Source: Acidobacteriota bacterium (GTDB lineage: Bacteria > Acidobacteriota > Terriglobia > Terriglobales > Acidobacteriaceae). Taken from it: DNA of 64,000 nucleotides. Position numbers and translations under genes: made by a program. Shown piece after piece: positions 27,472 through 37,506 of this stretch. The stretch covers positions 25,959 to 89,958 of the forward strand of contig QIAA01000179.1 of the NCBI GenBank assembly GCA_003224905.1, given 5' to 3'. A model generated the notes under the pieces. It did not search any database, had not been told where the DNA came from, and was given only the letters and a program-made list of their open reading frames with translations. Every line of letters starts with the position of its first letter. The first letter of the stretch is position 1.

Positions 27472-27558
27472 ATGCAGGACATTCTTTGGATAGCCGTTAC
27501 GATTGCATTTTTCGTGCTGTCGATTGGGTATGTGCACTTCTGTGATCGCGTGAAGTGA
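27472..27558 (+). CDS. 28-aa membrane peptide directly before kdpF
   Basis: A small frame reading MQDILWIAVTIAFFVLSIGY, then VHFCDRVK. A strong ribosome site (GGGGGGAG) precedes the ATG, and the stop is seven bases before kdpF. It has one membrane helix with a basic, Cys-containing end (FCDRVK). Short proteins of the pattern helix-Y-x-x-x-C-[DE]-R occur before kdpF in several phyla; that is from memory and not checked here. It is probably an accessory or regulatory partner of KdpFABC. Confidence 0.7.
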   Translation: MQDILWIAVTIAFFVLSIGYVHFCDRVK

Positions 27559-27565
27559 GGACGAT

Positions 27566-27655
27566 ATGAGTCTGGAATCGATGGTGATGCTCGCGGTCAG
27601 TGTTTTGACGATCGTGTACCTCGTCTACGCACTGCTACGCCCGGAGAAGTTCTGA
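27566..27655 (+). CDS. kdpF: KdpF, small subunit of the potassium ATPase
   Basis: A 29-aa peptide with one helix (MLAVSVLTIVYLVYALLRPE) and the hallmark C-terminus YALLRPEKF. KdpF sits at the KdpA-KdpB lipid interface and stabilises the complex. TGAGGA precedes the ATG and the stop is one base from kdpA. Too short for many gene finders. Confidence 0.93.
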   Translation: MSLESMVMLAVSVLTIVYLVYALLRPEKF

Positions 27656-27656
27656 T

Positions 27657-29456
27657 ATGACGGCGAATGGTTGGTGCCAAATCTTCCTGTTTCTCGCGCT
27701 CGTGCTTCTGGTGACCAAGCCGATGGGCATCTTCATAACGCGCGTTTTCAACCGGGAAAAGACTTTTCTCGACCCGGTGCTGGGGCCGATTGAGCGGCTT
27801 CTCTATCGCGTTACCGGCGTTGACGCGGACCACGAGATGGGCTGGAAGGAATATGCCGTTTCGATGCTCCTGTTCAGCCTGGTCTCGATGATCGCGTTGT
27901 ACCTGATGGAGCGTCTGCAGGGCTTTCTGCCATTCAATCCGCAGAAACTGGGAGCGGTGAATCCTTCTGCGCTGGCTTTCAACACGGCCGCTTCGTTCAC
28001 GACGAATACCAATTGGCAGAACTACGGTGGCGAGACCAGGATGAGCTATTTCACGCAAATGGCTGGTCTTGCTTATCACAATTTCATGTCTGCGGCGGTG
28101 GGCATTGTGCTGGCAATCGCGTTTATCCGGGGTGTCGCCCGCCGCCAGGTGCAAACCATCGGCAATTTCTGGGTGGACCTGGTCCGCTGCAATCTTTGGA
28201 TTCTCCTCCCGATGTGTATCGTCGGTGCCCTCGTACTCGTTTCGCAGGGCGTGATCCAAAACCTGAAGCCCTATGACACTGTGAAGCTGATTGAACCTAT
28301 GCAGGTTCCCAAGGTCGGCCCTGATGGCAAGCCTGTCGTTGACGCGCAGGGTAAGCAAGTCATGGATACGGTCACTACGCAAACCATTGCGCAAGGCCCG
28401 GTCGCTTCACAAGAAATCATCAAAGAACTGGGTACGAACGGTGGGGGCTTCTTTAATGCGAATAGTGCGCATCCCTTCGAGAATCCGACTCCGCTATCTA
28501 ATCTCATCGAACTGGTCGCGATTTTCACGATAGGCGGCGGGCTCACTTACACGCTCGGTCGGATGACCGGCTCGCAGCGCCACGGCTGGGCAGTGTGGGC
28601 TGCAATGGCGACTCTGTTCCTGGTCGGGGTGACAGTGGCTTACTGGGCGGAAGCTCGCGGTAATCCGCTGCTGGCCGGCACCGATCAGAGAGCCACCGCG
28701 TTACAGCCCGGCGGCAACATGGAGGGCAAGGAAGTTCGCTTCGGGATTGCTAACACTGCGCTGTGGGCCACGGTAACGACGGATGCAAGCTGCGGCGCGA
28801 TCAACGGCTGGCATGATTCGTTCACGCCGCTCGGGGGCATGGTGCCGCTGGTCAACATCATGCTCGGCGAAATCATGTTCGGTGGTGTTGGCGCCGGAAT
28901 GTACGGAATGCTGATCTTCATCGTCCTAGCCGTGTTCATTGCAGGGCTTATGGTGGGCCGTACGCCCGAGTATCTGGGCAAGAAGATCGAGGCGTATGAC
29001 GTAAAGATGGCCATGCTCTTCGCGCTGATATTTCCCTTGTTGATCTTAGGGTTCACCGCCATTTCATCCGTCAAGACTTTCGGCACATCCAGCATTCTGA
29101 ACTCCGGTCCGCACGGCTTGAGCGAGATTATCTATTCATTCACGTCCCAGGCCGGCAATAACGGCTCGGCATTCGCTGGTTTGGCGACAAACACGACCTG
29201 GTACAACACGGCCGGCGGGATCACGATGCTCGCGGGGCGCTTTCTGATGATCATTCCAACGTTGGCCATCGCCGGAAATCTGGCAGGCAAGAAATATGTT
29301 CCACCATCGTTAGGAACTTTCCCAGTGACGACGCCGTTATTTACCGTGCTTTTAATCGGAGTGATCCTGATCGTCGGTGCTCTGACGTTTTTCCCGGCAA
29401 TGAGTCTGGGCCCGATTCTGGAGCATTTACTGATGCTGGCAGGCAAGAGCTTCTAA
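27657..29456 (+). CDS. kdpA: Potassium-transporting ATPase subunit A
   Basis: A 599-aa inner-membrane channel-like subunit with about ten helices. Selectivity-filter loops are recognisable: [47 protein letters not shown] and [11 protein letters not shown]. It binds potassium from the periplasm and passes it into the KdpB pump through the inter-subunit tunnel. Length is in the usual 550-600 range. Ribosome site GGAG about ten bases upstream. Operon order F-A-B-C is canonical. Confidence 0.97.
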   Translation: MTANGWCQIFLFLALVLLVTKPMGIFITRVFNREKTFLDPVLGPIERLLYRVTGVDADHEMGWKEYAVSMLLFSLVSMIALYLMERLQGFLPFNPQKLGAVNPSALAFNTAASFTTNTNWQNYGGETRMSYFTQMAGLAYHNFMSAAVGIVLAIAFIRGVARRQVQTIGNFWVDLVRCNLWILLPMCIVGALVLVSQGVIQNLKPYDTVKLIEPMQVPKVGPDGKPVVDAQGKQVMDTVTTQTIAQGPVASQEIIKELGTNGGGFFNANSAHPFENPTPLSNLIELVAIFTIGGGLTYTLGRMTGSQRHGWAVWAAMATLFLVGVTVAYWAEARGNPLLAGTDQRATALQPGGNMEGKEVRFGIANTALWATVTTDASCGAINGWHDSFTPLGGMVPLVNIMLGEIMFGGVGAGMYGMLIFIVLAVFIAGLMVGRTPEYLGKKIEAYDVKMAMLFALIFPLLILGFTAISSVKTFGTSSILNSGPHGLSEIIYSFTSQAGNNGSAFAGLATNTTWYNTAGGITMLAGRFLMIIPTLAIAGNLAGKKYVPPSLGTFPVTTPLFTVLLIGVILIVGALTFFPAMSLGPILEHLLMLAGKSF

Positions 29457-29466
29457 GGACCGCACT

Positions 29467-31566
29467 ATGGCCACAACGCTGGAAACCAAGACAGTTCCAC
29501 AATCAAAAGTAGCGCCTCTAGGACAGCCCGCAAGAGAACCAAGAAAAAACAGAGCGGTTTGGCAATGGAAAATCGTCCGCCGCGCAGTGTGGGATGCCGT
29601 TCTCAAGCTGCACCCACGAAAGATGATGGGCAATCCGGTGATGTTTGTGGTGGAGATCGGGAGCGTGATTACTACTGCTCTACTGTTCAAGGGTGGCGCC
29701 GCTTTCAAATTCAACCTGCAGATCACGCTTTGGCTCTGGTTCACGGTTCTATTCGCAAACATTGCTGAAGCCATGGCAGAAGGCCGTGGCAAGGCGCAAG
29801 CGGACACGCTGCGCAAGGCGCGTTCGGAAACCGTCGCCAACCGGCTTGTCGGGGATCACGGTGAGGTGGAGAAGGTACCGAGTTCCAAACTCAAAGCGGG
29901 GGATCTGGTCCTGGTCTCGGCCGGTGAATTTATTCCGTCTGATGGCGAGATTATTGAAGGCGTGGCTTCGGTCGACGAGTCGGCCATTACTGGGGAATCG
30001 GCTCCTGTGATTCGCGAGGCGGGCGGCGATCGCTCTGCCGTGACCGGCGGAACTCGGGTTCTTTCCGATCAGATCAAGGTCAAAATTACCTCAAATCCCG
30101 GCGAGACATTCTTGGATCGCATGATCGCGCTTGTCGAAGGCGCAGAACGGCAGAAGACACCGAACGAGATTGCGTTGAACATTCTTCTGGCCGGACTGAC
30201 GATCATCTTCTTGATGGCGGTTGTCACCCTGCAGCCCTTCGCGATTTACTCCGGTTCTCCCCAGACTGTATTTGTCCTCGTCTCACTCCTGGTCTGTCTC
30301 ATTCCAACGACCATCGGTGGTTTACTTTCGGCTATCGGCATTGCCGGCATGGATCGGCTGGTACAGCACAATGTTCTCGCCATGTCCGGCCGTTCGGTCG
30401 AGGCGGCGGGCGATGTGAACACTCTCCTTCTTGACAAGACAGGAACAATTACCCTGGGTAACCGCCAAGCCGCCCGATTCATTCCCGCTCCCGGCGTGAC
30501 CGAGCAGGAACTGGCGGATGCTGCGCAGTTGTCTTCTCTCGCCGATGAAACGCCCGAAGGACGCTCAATTGTCGTGCTCGCGAAGCAGAAATACAGCCTC
30601 CGCGGACGCGAACTCGGGTCGCATGATACGCGTTTTGTGCCCTTCACTGCTCAGACCCGCATGTCTGGCGTCGACCTAAACGGATTTGAGATTCGCAAGG
30701 GTGCCGCTGACGCAGTTGCCAATTACCTCTCACAACAGGGCCGGCAAATACCTAATGAGGTCAAGGCCATCGTTGAGCAAATCGCACGCTCCGGCGGAAC
30801 GCCTCTGGTGGTTGCCGAGAAAAGCCGCGGCGCGCTGGGAGTAATCGAACTTAAAGACGTCGTGAAGGGTGGTATCCGGGAGCGTTTTAATCACCTCCGG
30901 GCCATGGGGATTAAGACGGTGATGATCACCGGCGACAATCCTCTTACGGCAGCAGCTATCGCGCGCGAGGCAGGAGTAGACGACTTCCTCGCCCAGGCCA
31001 CGCCCAAAGACAAGATGGATCTCATCAAACGCGAGCAAGCCGAGGGCAAGCTGGTGGCCATGACCGGCGACGGCACCAACGATGCGCCTGCTCTCGCCCA
31101 GGCCGATGTTGGCGTTGCCATGAATACCGGAACGCAGGCGGCCAAAGAAGCAGGCAATATGGTCGACCTGGATTCGAATCCTACCAAGCTGATCGAAATC
31201 GTAGAAATTGGTAAGCAGTTGCTCATGACACGCGGGGCGTTGACGACGTTCTCCATTGCCAATGACGTGGCAAAATATTTCGCCATCATTCCCGCAATGT
31301 TTGCCGGAACGTTCCCCGTTCTCAATGTACTGAACGTCATGCATCTGCAGACGCCGCAGTCGGCGATTCTGTCCGCCGTTATTTTCAACGCTGTGATCAT
31401 CATCGCCCTGATTCCACTAGCGCTGCGCGGTGTCAAGTACCGGCCCGTCGGTGCGGCGGTGCTGTTGCGGAACAATCTCTGGATCTACGGCGTGGGCGGC
31501 GTGATTATTCCATTCATCGGTATCAAGCTGATCGACATGCTGATTACCAGAGTCGGCCTGGCGTAG
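29467..31566 (+). CDS. kdpB: Potassium-transporting P-type ATPase subunit B
   Basis: A 699-aa P-type ATPase. The phosphorylated aspartate is Asp323 in DKTGTIT. Other signatures are [10 protein letters not shown] in the actuator domain, KGAADAV in the nucleotide domain and [20 protein letters not shown] in the hinge. It drives high-affinity potassium uptake with KdpA, C and F. AAGGA precedes the ATG; ten bases separate it from kdpA and nine from kdpC. The N-terminus is about 15 residues longer than in E. coli. Confidence 0.97.
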   Translation: MATTLETKTVPQSKVAPLGQPAREPRKNRAVWQWKIVRRAVWDAVLKLHPRKMMGNPVMFVVEIGSVITTALLFKGGAAFKFNLQITLWLWFTVLFANIAEAMAEGRGKAQADTLRKARSETVANRLVGDHGEVEKVPSSKLKAGDLVLVSAGEFIPSDGEIIEGVASVDESAITGESAPVIREAGGDRSAVTGGTRVLSDQIKVKITSNPGETFLDRMIALVEGAERQKTPNEIALNILLAGLTIIFLMAVVTLQPFAIYSGSPQTVFVLVSLLVCLIPTTIGGLLSAIGIAGMDRLVQHNVLAMSGRSVEAAGDVNTLLLDKTGTITLGNRQAARFIPAPGVTEQELADAAQLSSLADETPEGRSIVVLAKQKYSLRGRELGSHDTRFVPFTAQTRMSGVDLNGFEIRKGAADAVANYLSQQGRQIPNEVKAIVEQIARSGGTPLVVAEKSRGALGVIELKDVVKGGIRERFNHLRAMGIKTVMITGDNPLTAAAIAREAGVDDFLAQATPKDKMDLIKREQAEGKLVAMTGDGTNDAPALAQADVGVAMNTGTQAAKEAGNMVDLDSNPTKLIEIVEIGKQLLMTRGALTTFSIANDVAKYFAIIPAMFAGTFPVLNVLNVMHLQTPQSAILSAVIFNAVIIIALIPLALRGVKYRPVGAAVLLRNNLWIYGVGGVIIPFIGIKLIDMLITRVGLA

Positions 31567-31575
31567 GGAGTTTTT

Positions 31576-32154
31576 ATGAAGAAGAATCTGATTACATCGG
31601 TGTTGATGACACTCGCCACGACGATTTTGCTGGGAGTGATCTACCCGTTGGTCGTGACCGGACTCGCGCAGCTGCTTTTTCATCACAAGGCCAATGGACA
31701 ACTGATCTCGAAGAGCGGCCGGGTGGTGGGTTCGAGAATTATAGGTCAGGGCTTCTCCGGGCCCGATTATTTCCACTCGCGACCATCCGCCGCAGGAAAC
31801 GGCTATGATGCGGCCAATTCGGCCGGCTCAAACCTCGGGCCTACAAACCAGAAACTTATCGCGCGGGTCCATCAGGACGTGACAACGCTTCGAGCTGATA
31901 ACCGGAAGCCAGTTCCAATCGACCTCGTGACTACATCAGCGTCTGGTTTTGATCCTCACATCACGCCGGCAGCCGCCGAGTTCCAGACGTCGCGCATTGC
32001 CAAGGAGCGCGGAATCGGTGTCGATCAGTTGCGTGCTCTTGTGGCGCAGCACACGGAAGGGAGGCAATTTGGATTCCTGGGAGAGCCAAGGGTGAATGTG
32101 CTGGAACTCAACCTTGCTCTTGATGTGCAATTTCAAACAAAGCCGTCCCGCTAA
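31576..32154 (+). CDS. kdpC: Potassium-transporting ATPase subunit C
   Basis: A 192-aa subunit with one N-terminal helix (VLMTLATTILLGVIYPLVVT) and a periplasmic domain with the family block PDYFHSRPSAAGNGYDAANS and a C-terminal LNVLELNLALD. It is required for assembly and high-affinity transport. AGGGAG precedes the ATG. No kdpD or kdpE follows; those lie near 44 kb. Confidence 0.96.
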   Translation: MKKNLITSVLMTLATTILLGVIYPLVVTGLAQLLFHHKANGQLISKSGRVVGSRIIGQGFSGPDYFHSRPSAAGNGYDAANSAGSNLGPTNQKLIARVHQDVTTLRADNRKPVPIDLVTTSASGFDPHITPAAAEFQTSRIAKERGIGVDQLRALVAQHTEGRQFGFLGEPRVNVLELNLALDVQFQTKPSR

Positions 32155-32171
32155 CGTTTAACCCACAACGC

Positions 32172-32177
32172 TATACT
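32172..32177 (+). promoter_or_regulatory. -10-like hexamer before the 77-aa gene
   Basis: TATACT ends seven bases before the ATG at 32185, with no Shine-Dalgarno in between. No good -35 is seen. This fits a leaderless start. Confidence 0.35.
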
Positions 32178-32184
32178 CTGATCC

Positions 32185-32418
32185 ATGTGGCTCATCCTTC
32201 GCTTTCTTTGGAATGCTACGCGTGGACACCGCTTGTTCCCCTGGCGCAGTCCCTATCTCCTTTGGCGCATTGAAACTTACTGCGGAGTCAAAATGACGCA
32301 GATTGGGTTCCTGGAGTTCTGGGAATTCGTCTGGCGGGAACGAAAGCATTTGTGGGTATTCCTAAAGTGGACCGCCGAGATGGATCGCTATGTTCACCCT
32401 AAGCAGCAACGTGTGTAG
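32185..32418 (+). CDS. 77-aa Trp-rich basic protein of unknown function
   Basis: A short protein beginning MWLILRFLWNATRGHRLFPW. It contains seven tryptophans in total, many arginines, and blocks RSPYLLWRIETYCGVK and FLEFWEFVWRERKHLW. It may lie at the membrane surface; no full transmembrane helix is certain. Proteins of this type occur in acidobacterial-like genomes as small hypotheticals, as I remember. It starts 30 bases after kdpC, but a TATACT just before the ATG suggests its own transcript. Possible link to kdp by location only. Confidence 0.6.
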   Translation: MWLILRFLWNATRGHRLFPWRSPYLLWRIETYCGVKMTQIGFLEFWEFVWRERKHLWVFLKWTAEMDRYVHPKQQRV

Positions 32419-32543
32419 GTGATAACCTAAGCTCGTCCAGTGTCCTAAAACCCACCTCCAAGCAGGCATGCACCTCAGTACCTCTTGCCAGCTCAACCTG
32501 CCGAGATAATAATCCGAGTCCTATCGCTCCAGGGGAGGACCAA

Positions 32544-32978
32544 ATGAAACACTTCACGGTAGCTTTCTTGCTTCTCACATCGCTGGCAATTGCAGCCAGC
32601 CCTCGACAACTCACTAGTCCTCGCGACGAATCGAGCGCTGTGCGCGCCACGGTGACTGATTACATCGAGGGCTACTATGCCGGTGACGCAGCCCGCATGG
32701 AGAAATCTATTCACCCACACTATCTGAAGCATGTCATCAGCGTATCGGACGGAAGACTCAGGATGACCGAAAAAACGGGCTTGCAGATGGTCCAGGACGT
32801 ACGACAAAACGGGCCGGCTGATCAGCCAAAGTCGGAGCAGAAGGAGGAGATCACAGTATTCGAAGTTGCCAACGACATGGCTTCCGTGAAACTTGTGACA
32901 CCGCACTGGACCGATTACATGACGCTGGCGAAGTGGAACGGAGAGTGGAAGATCGTGTCCGTCGTGCTCGAAGAGTAA
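32544..32978 (+). CDS. Exported NTF2-like / putative lumazine-binding-family protein
   Basis: A 144-aa protein with a signal peptide (FTVAFLLLTSLAIAASP) and one NTF2-like domain (VTDYIEGYYAGDAARMEKSI, then the end block WTDYMTLAKWNGEWKIVSVV). This matches the Lumazine_bd_2/DUF4440-type group, whose lumazine-binding name is not backed by function. GGGGAGGA precedes the ATG. It ends 13 bases from the convergent SAM-hydrolase gene. Substrate unknown. Confidence 0.84.
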   Translation: MKHFTVAFLLLTSLAIAASPRQLTSPRDESSAVRATVTDYIEGYYAGDAARMEKSIHPHYLKHVISVSDGRLRMTEKTGLQMVQDVRQNGPADQPKSEQKEEITVFEVANDMASVKLVTPHWTDYMTLAKWNGEWKIVSVVLEE

Positions 32979-32991
32979 CGCCTCGAATCAG

Positions 32992-33822
32992 TTACTCGCC
33001 GTTCGATGCCGCGATAGCGCCTTCCAGCTTGAGGTTTACATCGGCGCCTTTTCCTGCCCCGACAATCTGCGCAGCGGAGCCACGGTTGGCAGCAATCTCC
33101 AGATAACCCATGCTCCCTAATATTCCGAAGACTTCGCCGGGAGCGCCTTGAGCGTAGTTGGTCTGTATTTCTGTGATCTCGCGCTTCCCGACCACAATCT
33201 TGAATGGAGTAGGGTGCTCGGCGAAAAGTGCAGGAGCATCCTGTGGAGTGATATTTGTTATGAGGTTGCCAAAGCGATCGACTTTAAGGACTACACCGCG
33301 CAGCGTATTGCCCTCCGCAGGCTTCGGTTTGGGAGCATTGAAGCGAATGAAATCTGAAATCTCATGACCGAATTTATCGGGATCCACACCTTTCGCAAGA
33401 TAAGCCGCCACGGGAGCAAAAATGTCCCGTGCGTGAAACGTATTGCTGACGGGCTGCCTGTAGTAGTGCTCGGCCGTGACGTGCCGCGCGTGCAAGCGTT
33501 CCTCACTTGCATAAACCAGCGAGAGCACGCCATTATCCGGCGCAACAAAATGATGGCGATCGCTGCTAACCACCAGCCCTCTGCGCTCCGTGCCGACTCC
33601 AGGGTCAATCACCACAAGGTGGACCGTTCCCGTCGGAAAATACGAATATGCCTGTGCGATCGTAAGTGCGCCATCGAGGACATCAAAGGCCTGGACAGAA
33701 TGGCAGATGTCCACGATTTGCACGTCGGGAATGATGTCAACGATCACGCCTTTAATCGTCCCGACGAAGTGATCGTTAAGACCGAAGTCGGTAGTCAGAG
33801 TGATGATAGGCCGCTGTGACAC
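32992..33822 (-). CDS. SAM hydroxide adenosyltransferase (DUF62 family)
   Basis: A 276-aa enzyme of the fluorinase/chlorinase fold. Family signatures are ITLTTDFGLNDHFVGTIKGV at the N-terminus, VVIDPGVGTERR, and FVAPDNGVLS. Members hydrolyse S-adenosylmethionine to adenosine and methionine using an activated water held by an Asp-Arg-His set; halogenases of this fold need a different loop, and I see no reason to call one here. The GTG start is preceded by GAGGGA. It may be a single-gene transcript. Confidence 0.9.
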   Translation of the reverse strand: MSQRPIITLTTDFGLNDHFVGTIKGVIVDIIPDVQIVDICHSVQAFDVLDGALTIAQAYSYFPTGTVHLVVIDPGVGTERRGLVVSSDRHHFVAPDNGVLSLVYASEERLHARHVTAEHYYRQPVSNTFHARDIFAPVAAYLAKGVDPDKFGHEISDFIRFNAPKPKPAEGNTLRGVVLKVDRFGNLITNITPQDAPALFAEHPTPFKIVVGKREITEIQTNYAQGAPGEVFGILGSMGYLEIAANRGSAAQIVGAGKGADVNLKLEGAIAASNGE

Positions 33823-33966
33823 AGTAATCCCTCAGTCTGGAAAGTTCAGAACGCCGAAAGTAACGTGCCGGAATGGGAGAGTCAAGGCACGCTGGTAATC
33901 TCGTTTGCTCTGCGGCCTCTGTGCCTATGCTGGTCGGTTAAAGACTTCCCTACGCGTTCGCAGCGC

Positions 33967-34569
33967 CTAAGGCTGCTGCTCCTGAATGGCGCCAGCCCTC
34001 ACCAGCTTGGTCTTGATTTCCATTTTTTGATTGGGGGCCAGCTCGACCTCAGATTCGAAGCTGTGATACCCGGGAAGGCTGATGGTGATCTTTCTCTTGC
34101 CGGGCGCGACTAGTAAGCCCTCTCCGACGCCGCCCAGTGCCGCAGCATGGCCGGCGAACATGCCATCGACGAACACCGCGGCACGGTCCGGGTCGACCGA
34201 GAATTTGATCTCCGCAGTGACTGCCGGCATTTGCAGGCGAGGGTCCTTCTGCAGAGTGACCTGAATTAGCCGTTTGTCGCCTGGTTGCAGCGTGATCTTC
34301 TGCGTGAAATCCTTGTATCCCGCCTGGCGGACAGCAATCTCGTGGTCTCCCGGCAGCAGCAGGACTGCCTTCGACCCCTTCAGTTCCTTCAAATATCCGA
34401 GATACTGCCCGTCAACCCAGACTCCGGCATTTCTCTCGACATTGCTTGCGCCTTCGAACTGCAGCTCGCCGAGCACTTTGTTATCCGCATAGAGCAAGCT
34501 TCCAGACATCATCGAAGCAATGCACAATACGAAGCTCAACGCGATTAGGTGAAAACGTGGAATCGTCAT
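33967..34569 (-). CDS. Exported protein with two PEGA domains
   Basis: A 200-aa protein with a signal peptide (LIALSFVLCIASMMSGSLLYA) and two PEGA-like beta domains: first NAGVWVDGQYLGYLKELKGS with LLPGDHEIAVRQAGY, second AAVFVDGMFAGHAAALGG with VAPGKRKITISLPGY. PEGA domains are surface-layer or carbohydrate-linked modules; no enzyme function. The C-terminus ends GAIQEQQP. I chose the ATG at 34569 with GAGGGGAG upstream; the preceding TTG is less likely. Confidence 0.83.
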   Translation of the reverse strand: MTIPRFHLIALSFVLCIASMMSGSLLYADNKVLGELQFEGASNVERNAGVWVDGQYLGYLKELKGSKAVLLLPGDHEIAVRQAGYKDFTQKITLQPGDKRLIQVTLQKDPRLQMPAVTAEIKFSVDPDRAAVFVDGMFAGHAAALGGVGEGLLVAPGKRKITISLPGYHSFESEVELAPNQKMEIKTKLVRAGAIQEQQP

Positions 34570-34632
34570 CAACTGCTCACTCCCCTCTTCTTTGTGACTT
34601 TATGCGAATTCTACGCCTGGAAATTTCCTCAG

Positions 34633-35577
34633 CTATTGGTTCATCGGATACCTGCTGAAGCCGGCGGATATATTCTCGTACTTGCGAGTGAGTCGCCCGA
34701 TGAACCAGGCGGCGGTGACATACATGACGAAACACTCGAGCGCAAACGGCAGAAAGCCCAGGTAGCCAGGCAGAGGCATCTCGAAGACCTTGCATCCTTG
34801 CAGAATGGGGAAAATGTAATGCCACTTAGCGGCGGCCCAATAGTTCCAGAATTCCCACAGCCAACCACAGACAAAGCCGGAAATCATCAGAGGATAGAAC
34901 CGGGAGCGGCGGCCCTCGGCAAAGTCCCCAACCAGGGACGGAAGGCCGAGTTGGTAATTGACTGGATCAAGCAGAAACACAAAGCCAATCCAAACGAAAG
35001 CGAACAAGTATCTGGAAATATGTTGTGGCGCGGTCAGAGGAATTAATAAAGAGATTGCGCCAACTGCGATCATCACGCGCTGCGCTCGGGGCGAAAATGC
35101 GACTGGCACCGCCCGTCGGAACCAGCCAAAAGCTTCAATCAAATCCGCAGTTTCAAATATTCCGGGAGTTATCGTTGCGAAAGACCAGCCGTAACCCAGC
35201 AGCGCCAATGGCCATGGTTGCGGCACTCCGACGTAAGTCCAGTTCTGCAGACGAAGGTTGTAGCCTTCAAAAATCAGCCACAAAGGAATCGAGAGCACGG
35301 CGACACACGCAAAATGAGCGGGCTCGTCATGCAGTCGAGATGATCCGCGGACCGCGAGCACGGCGGCATCAACCAGCAGGATGTAACAAGTCCAGGCGAT
35401 CGGGGTGAAGTACACCGCCACTGGTTCAAAGCCGCACAACCTGAGCAATTCCGCCACGGCTAAGCCCACCAGGCCAACCCACCCATAAGTGGCCAGACTG
35501 CTGCGTCTATGACGAAAGAACTCCACAACCTGGACGGTCAGACTAAGTAAGGTAATCGCGATGCCGAGTGGGACCAT
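34633..35577 (-). CDS. Unknown multi-pass membrane protein
   Basis: A 314-aa inner-membrane protein with about eight helices. Striking aromatic motifs near helix ends are WLIFEGYNLRLQNWTYVG, GWLWEFWNYWAAAKWHY and PGYLGFLPFALECF; the Glu, Asn and Trp residues inside the membrane could form a binding site. A TAGCAT lies six bases before the ATG and there is no ribosome site, hinting at a leaderless transcript. I do not recognise a named family. It sits 63 bases upstream of the PEGA gene on the same strand. Confidence 0.78.
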   Translation of the reverse strand: MVPLGIAITLLSLTVQVVEFFRHRRSSLATYGWVGLVGLAVAELLRLCGFEPVAVYFTPIAWTCYILLVDAAVLAVRGSSRLHDEPAHFACVAVLSIPLWLIFEGYNLRLQNWTYVGVPQPWPLALLGYGWSFATITPGIFETADLIEAFGWFRRAVPVAFSPRAQRVMIAVGAISLLIPLTAPQHISRYLFAFVWIGFVFLLDPVNYQLGLPSLVGDFAEGRRSRFYPLMISGFVCGWLWEFWNYWAAAKWHYIFPILQGCKVFEMPLPGYLGFLPFALECFVMYVTAAWFIGRLTRKYENISAGFSRYPMNQ

Positions 35578-35921
35578 AATGCGATGCTAATCTAGAAATT
35601 GTCTCCCCCGAATCTCCGATTAACGTCATTCCTCGCCAAGAACACTCAATTTCTTGAGCAGGATCATCTACTTGCAGCCGAGTAGAAGCAACTTCCAGAG
35701 CAGTTCCTGAATCTATGGGCATCGCTATCGCCCAGGTCAGAGAAGACGGGCAAAAGATACTCACCTGATCCTGCCGCGATCAGAAAAAGGTTTAGTGCAC
35801 GAGGCACTATGCCGATCGATGGTTTCCTTTCATTACAGCTCTGGAGTCGGAGGGTAATTGGCCAGAACGCTCAGGCCTGCTCCGTGCCACTTCGAAGAAC
35901 GTCATCGCCTAAGGAGGAACA
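35578..35921. other. Intergenic stretch, divergent
   Basis: These 344 bases lie between the divergent membrane-protein and kelch-like genes and must contain both promoters. An AAGGAGGAAC ribosome site precedes the right-hand gene. I see no gene, repeat or clear -35/-10 pair. Confidence 0.5.
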
Positions 35922-37421
35922 ATGAAAGTTTCGTTTCGGCCCCTCGCAGTTCTCATGATCGCAGCGAGTGCTGCGATATGCCAGACCTGGCAACCGCTCA
36001 CTCGTCAACCCACTTTCAACCCAGGTGCGATGCTGCTGCTGACGGACGGCACCGTCCTGGTACATTCGGAGCCGAATAGCACGACCACAACCAGTACAGA
36101 CTACAGTTCCTGGTACAAACTCACTCCTGATGCAGACGGCAGCTACGTGAACGGCACCTGGACACAGGTGGCCTCCCTTCCGGCCGGCTATGCCCCGCTG
36201 TATTTCGGCTCTGCGGTGCTGCCCGATGGCCGAGTGGTCGTTGAGGGCGGAGAATACGACTGTTCCACCGGCACCTGCAACGCCGCATGGACGAATCAGG
36301 GTGCTATCTACGACTCGAAAACAAATAAGTGGACCTCAGTGGCGCCACCTAAGGGCTGGACGACAATTGGCGATGCGCAGTCGGTGGTTCTCGCCAACGG
36401 AACCTATATGCAGGCGAACTGCTGCACTAAGCAGGCTGCACTGCTTAATCCCAATAACTTGACCTGGACAGTGACCGGGGCAGGCAAGTTCGATATTAAT
36501 GATGAAGAAGGGTGGAACCTTCTGCCAAATGGCAAGGTCTTGACTACAGACGCGTATGTCTTCCAGTACGATGCGACCGGCACCAACTCCGAGATTTATG
36601 ACCCGGCCACCGCAACGTGGACCAGCGCGGGAAGCACCATCGCTCAGCTGTGGGATTCCTGCGGCGGAGCGGACGCAGCTTCGTACGAAGTTGGGCCCGC
36701 CGTGTTGCGGCCTGACGGAATGGTGTTCGCCACCGGCGGGAACACCTGCGGACCGGGCCATACTTCCATCTACAATTCTCGTGCCGGCACTTGGACAGCC
36801 GGCCCGGACTTTCCCGGCGCTTACAACGCGGACGATGCCCCTGCGGCCCTGGAACCCAATGGCAATGTGCTGGTGTTCGCCAGTCCCAGCCGTTTCTATC
36901 CGCCTGCCGGGCAGTTTTTCGAATATGACGGCGCCAGCCTGGCGGCCACTTCTACGCCGCCGAGTGCCCTTCTGGACGCCTCGTATGTCGGGCATTTGCT
37001 GGTATTACCAACCGGACAGATACTTTTCACTGACTTCAGCACGGATGTTGAGGTCTATACGCCGGCGGGCACCTACGACGCAAAATGGGCGCCGACAATC
37101 TCCTCCGTCCCGGGCGCGGTTAGCCGAGGCAAGACATACACTGTGGCAGGCACCCAGTTCAACGGACTATCGCAGGGCGGCTCCTATGGCGACGATTTTC
37201 AGGACGCCACCAATTTTCCGCTGGTGCGTCTCGTAAATGCAGCCACTGGACACGTGGTTTACTGTCGCACCCATAATCACAGTACGATGGCAGTGGCCAC
37301 GGGAAACAAGAGAGTCTCTACACTGTTCGACGTGCCGGCCAATGCGGACAAGGGTCTCAGCCAATTGTTTGTAATCGCCAATGGAATCCCTTCGTCTCCG
37401 GTCTGGGTCAAAGTGCAGTAG
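35922..37421 (+). CDS. Secreted kelch/galactose-oxidase-like propeller protein
   Basis: A 499-aa protein with a signal peptide (PLAVLMIAASAAICQ) and a kelch-type beta-propeller with repeats such as AVLPDGRVVVEGGEYD, AVLRPDGMVFATGGNTCG and LVLPTGQILFTDFSTD. A C-terminal Ig-like part (from about residue 395: SRGKTYTVAGTQFNGLSQGG) resembles the DUF1929 domain of galactose-oxidase-like proteins. I do not see the full copper site, so oxidase activity is not claimed. AAGGAGG precedes the ATG. Probably outside the cytoplasm. Confidence 0.82.
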   Translation: MKVSFRPLAVLMIAASAAICQTWQPLTRQPTFNPGAMLLLTDGTVLVHSEPNSTTTTSTDYSSWYKLTPDADGSYVNGTWTQVASLPAGYAPLYFGSAVLPDGRVVVEGGEYDCSTGTCNAAWTNQGAIYDSKTNKWTSVAPPKGWTTIGDAQSVVLANGTYMQANCCTKQAALLNPNNLTWTVTGAGKFDINDEEGWNLLPNGKVLTTDAYVFQYDATGTNSEIYDPATATWTSAGSTIAQLWDSCGGADAASYEVGPAVLRPDGMVFATGGNTCGPGHTSIYNSRAGTWTAGPDFPGAYNADDAPAALEPNGNVLVFASPSRFYPPAGQFFEYDGASLAATSTPPSALLDASYVGHLLVLPTGQILFTDFSTDVEVYTPAGTYDAKWAPTISSVPGAVSRGKTYTVAGTQFNGLSQGGSYGDDFQDATNFPLVRLVNAATGHVVYCRTHNHSTMAVATGNKRVSTLFDVPANADKGLSQLFVIANGIPSSPVWVKVQ

Positions 37422-37506
37422 AAAACAAGAATCTTGCGAACGGCGCTCCATGTAGAATGAGGCACCTTTGTGTCTATACGCTGCCTCACGATAATCTTGG
37501 AATTCA

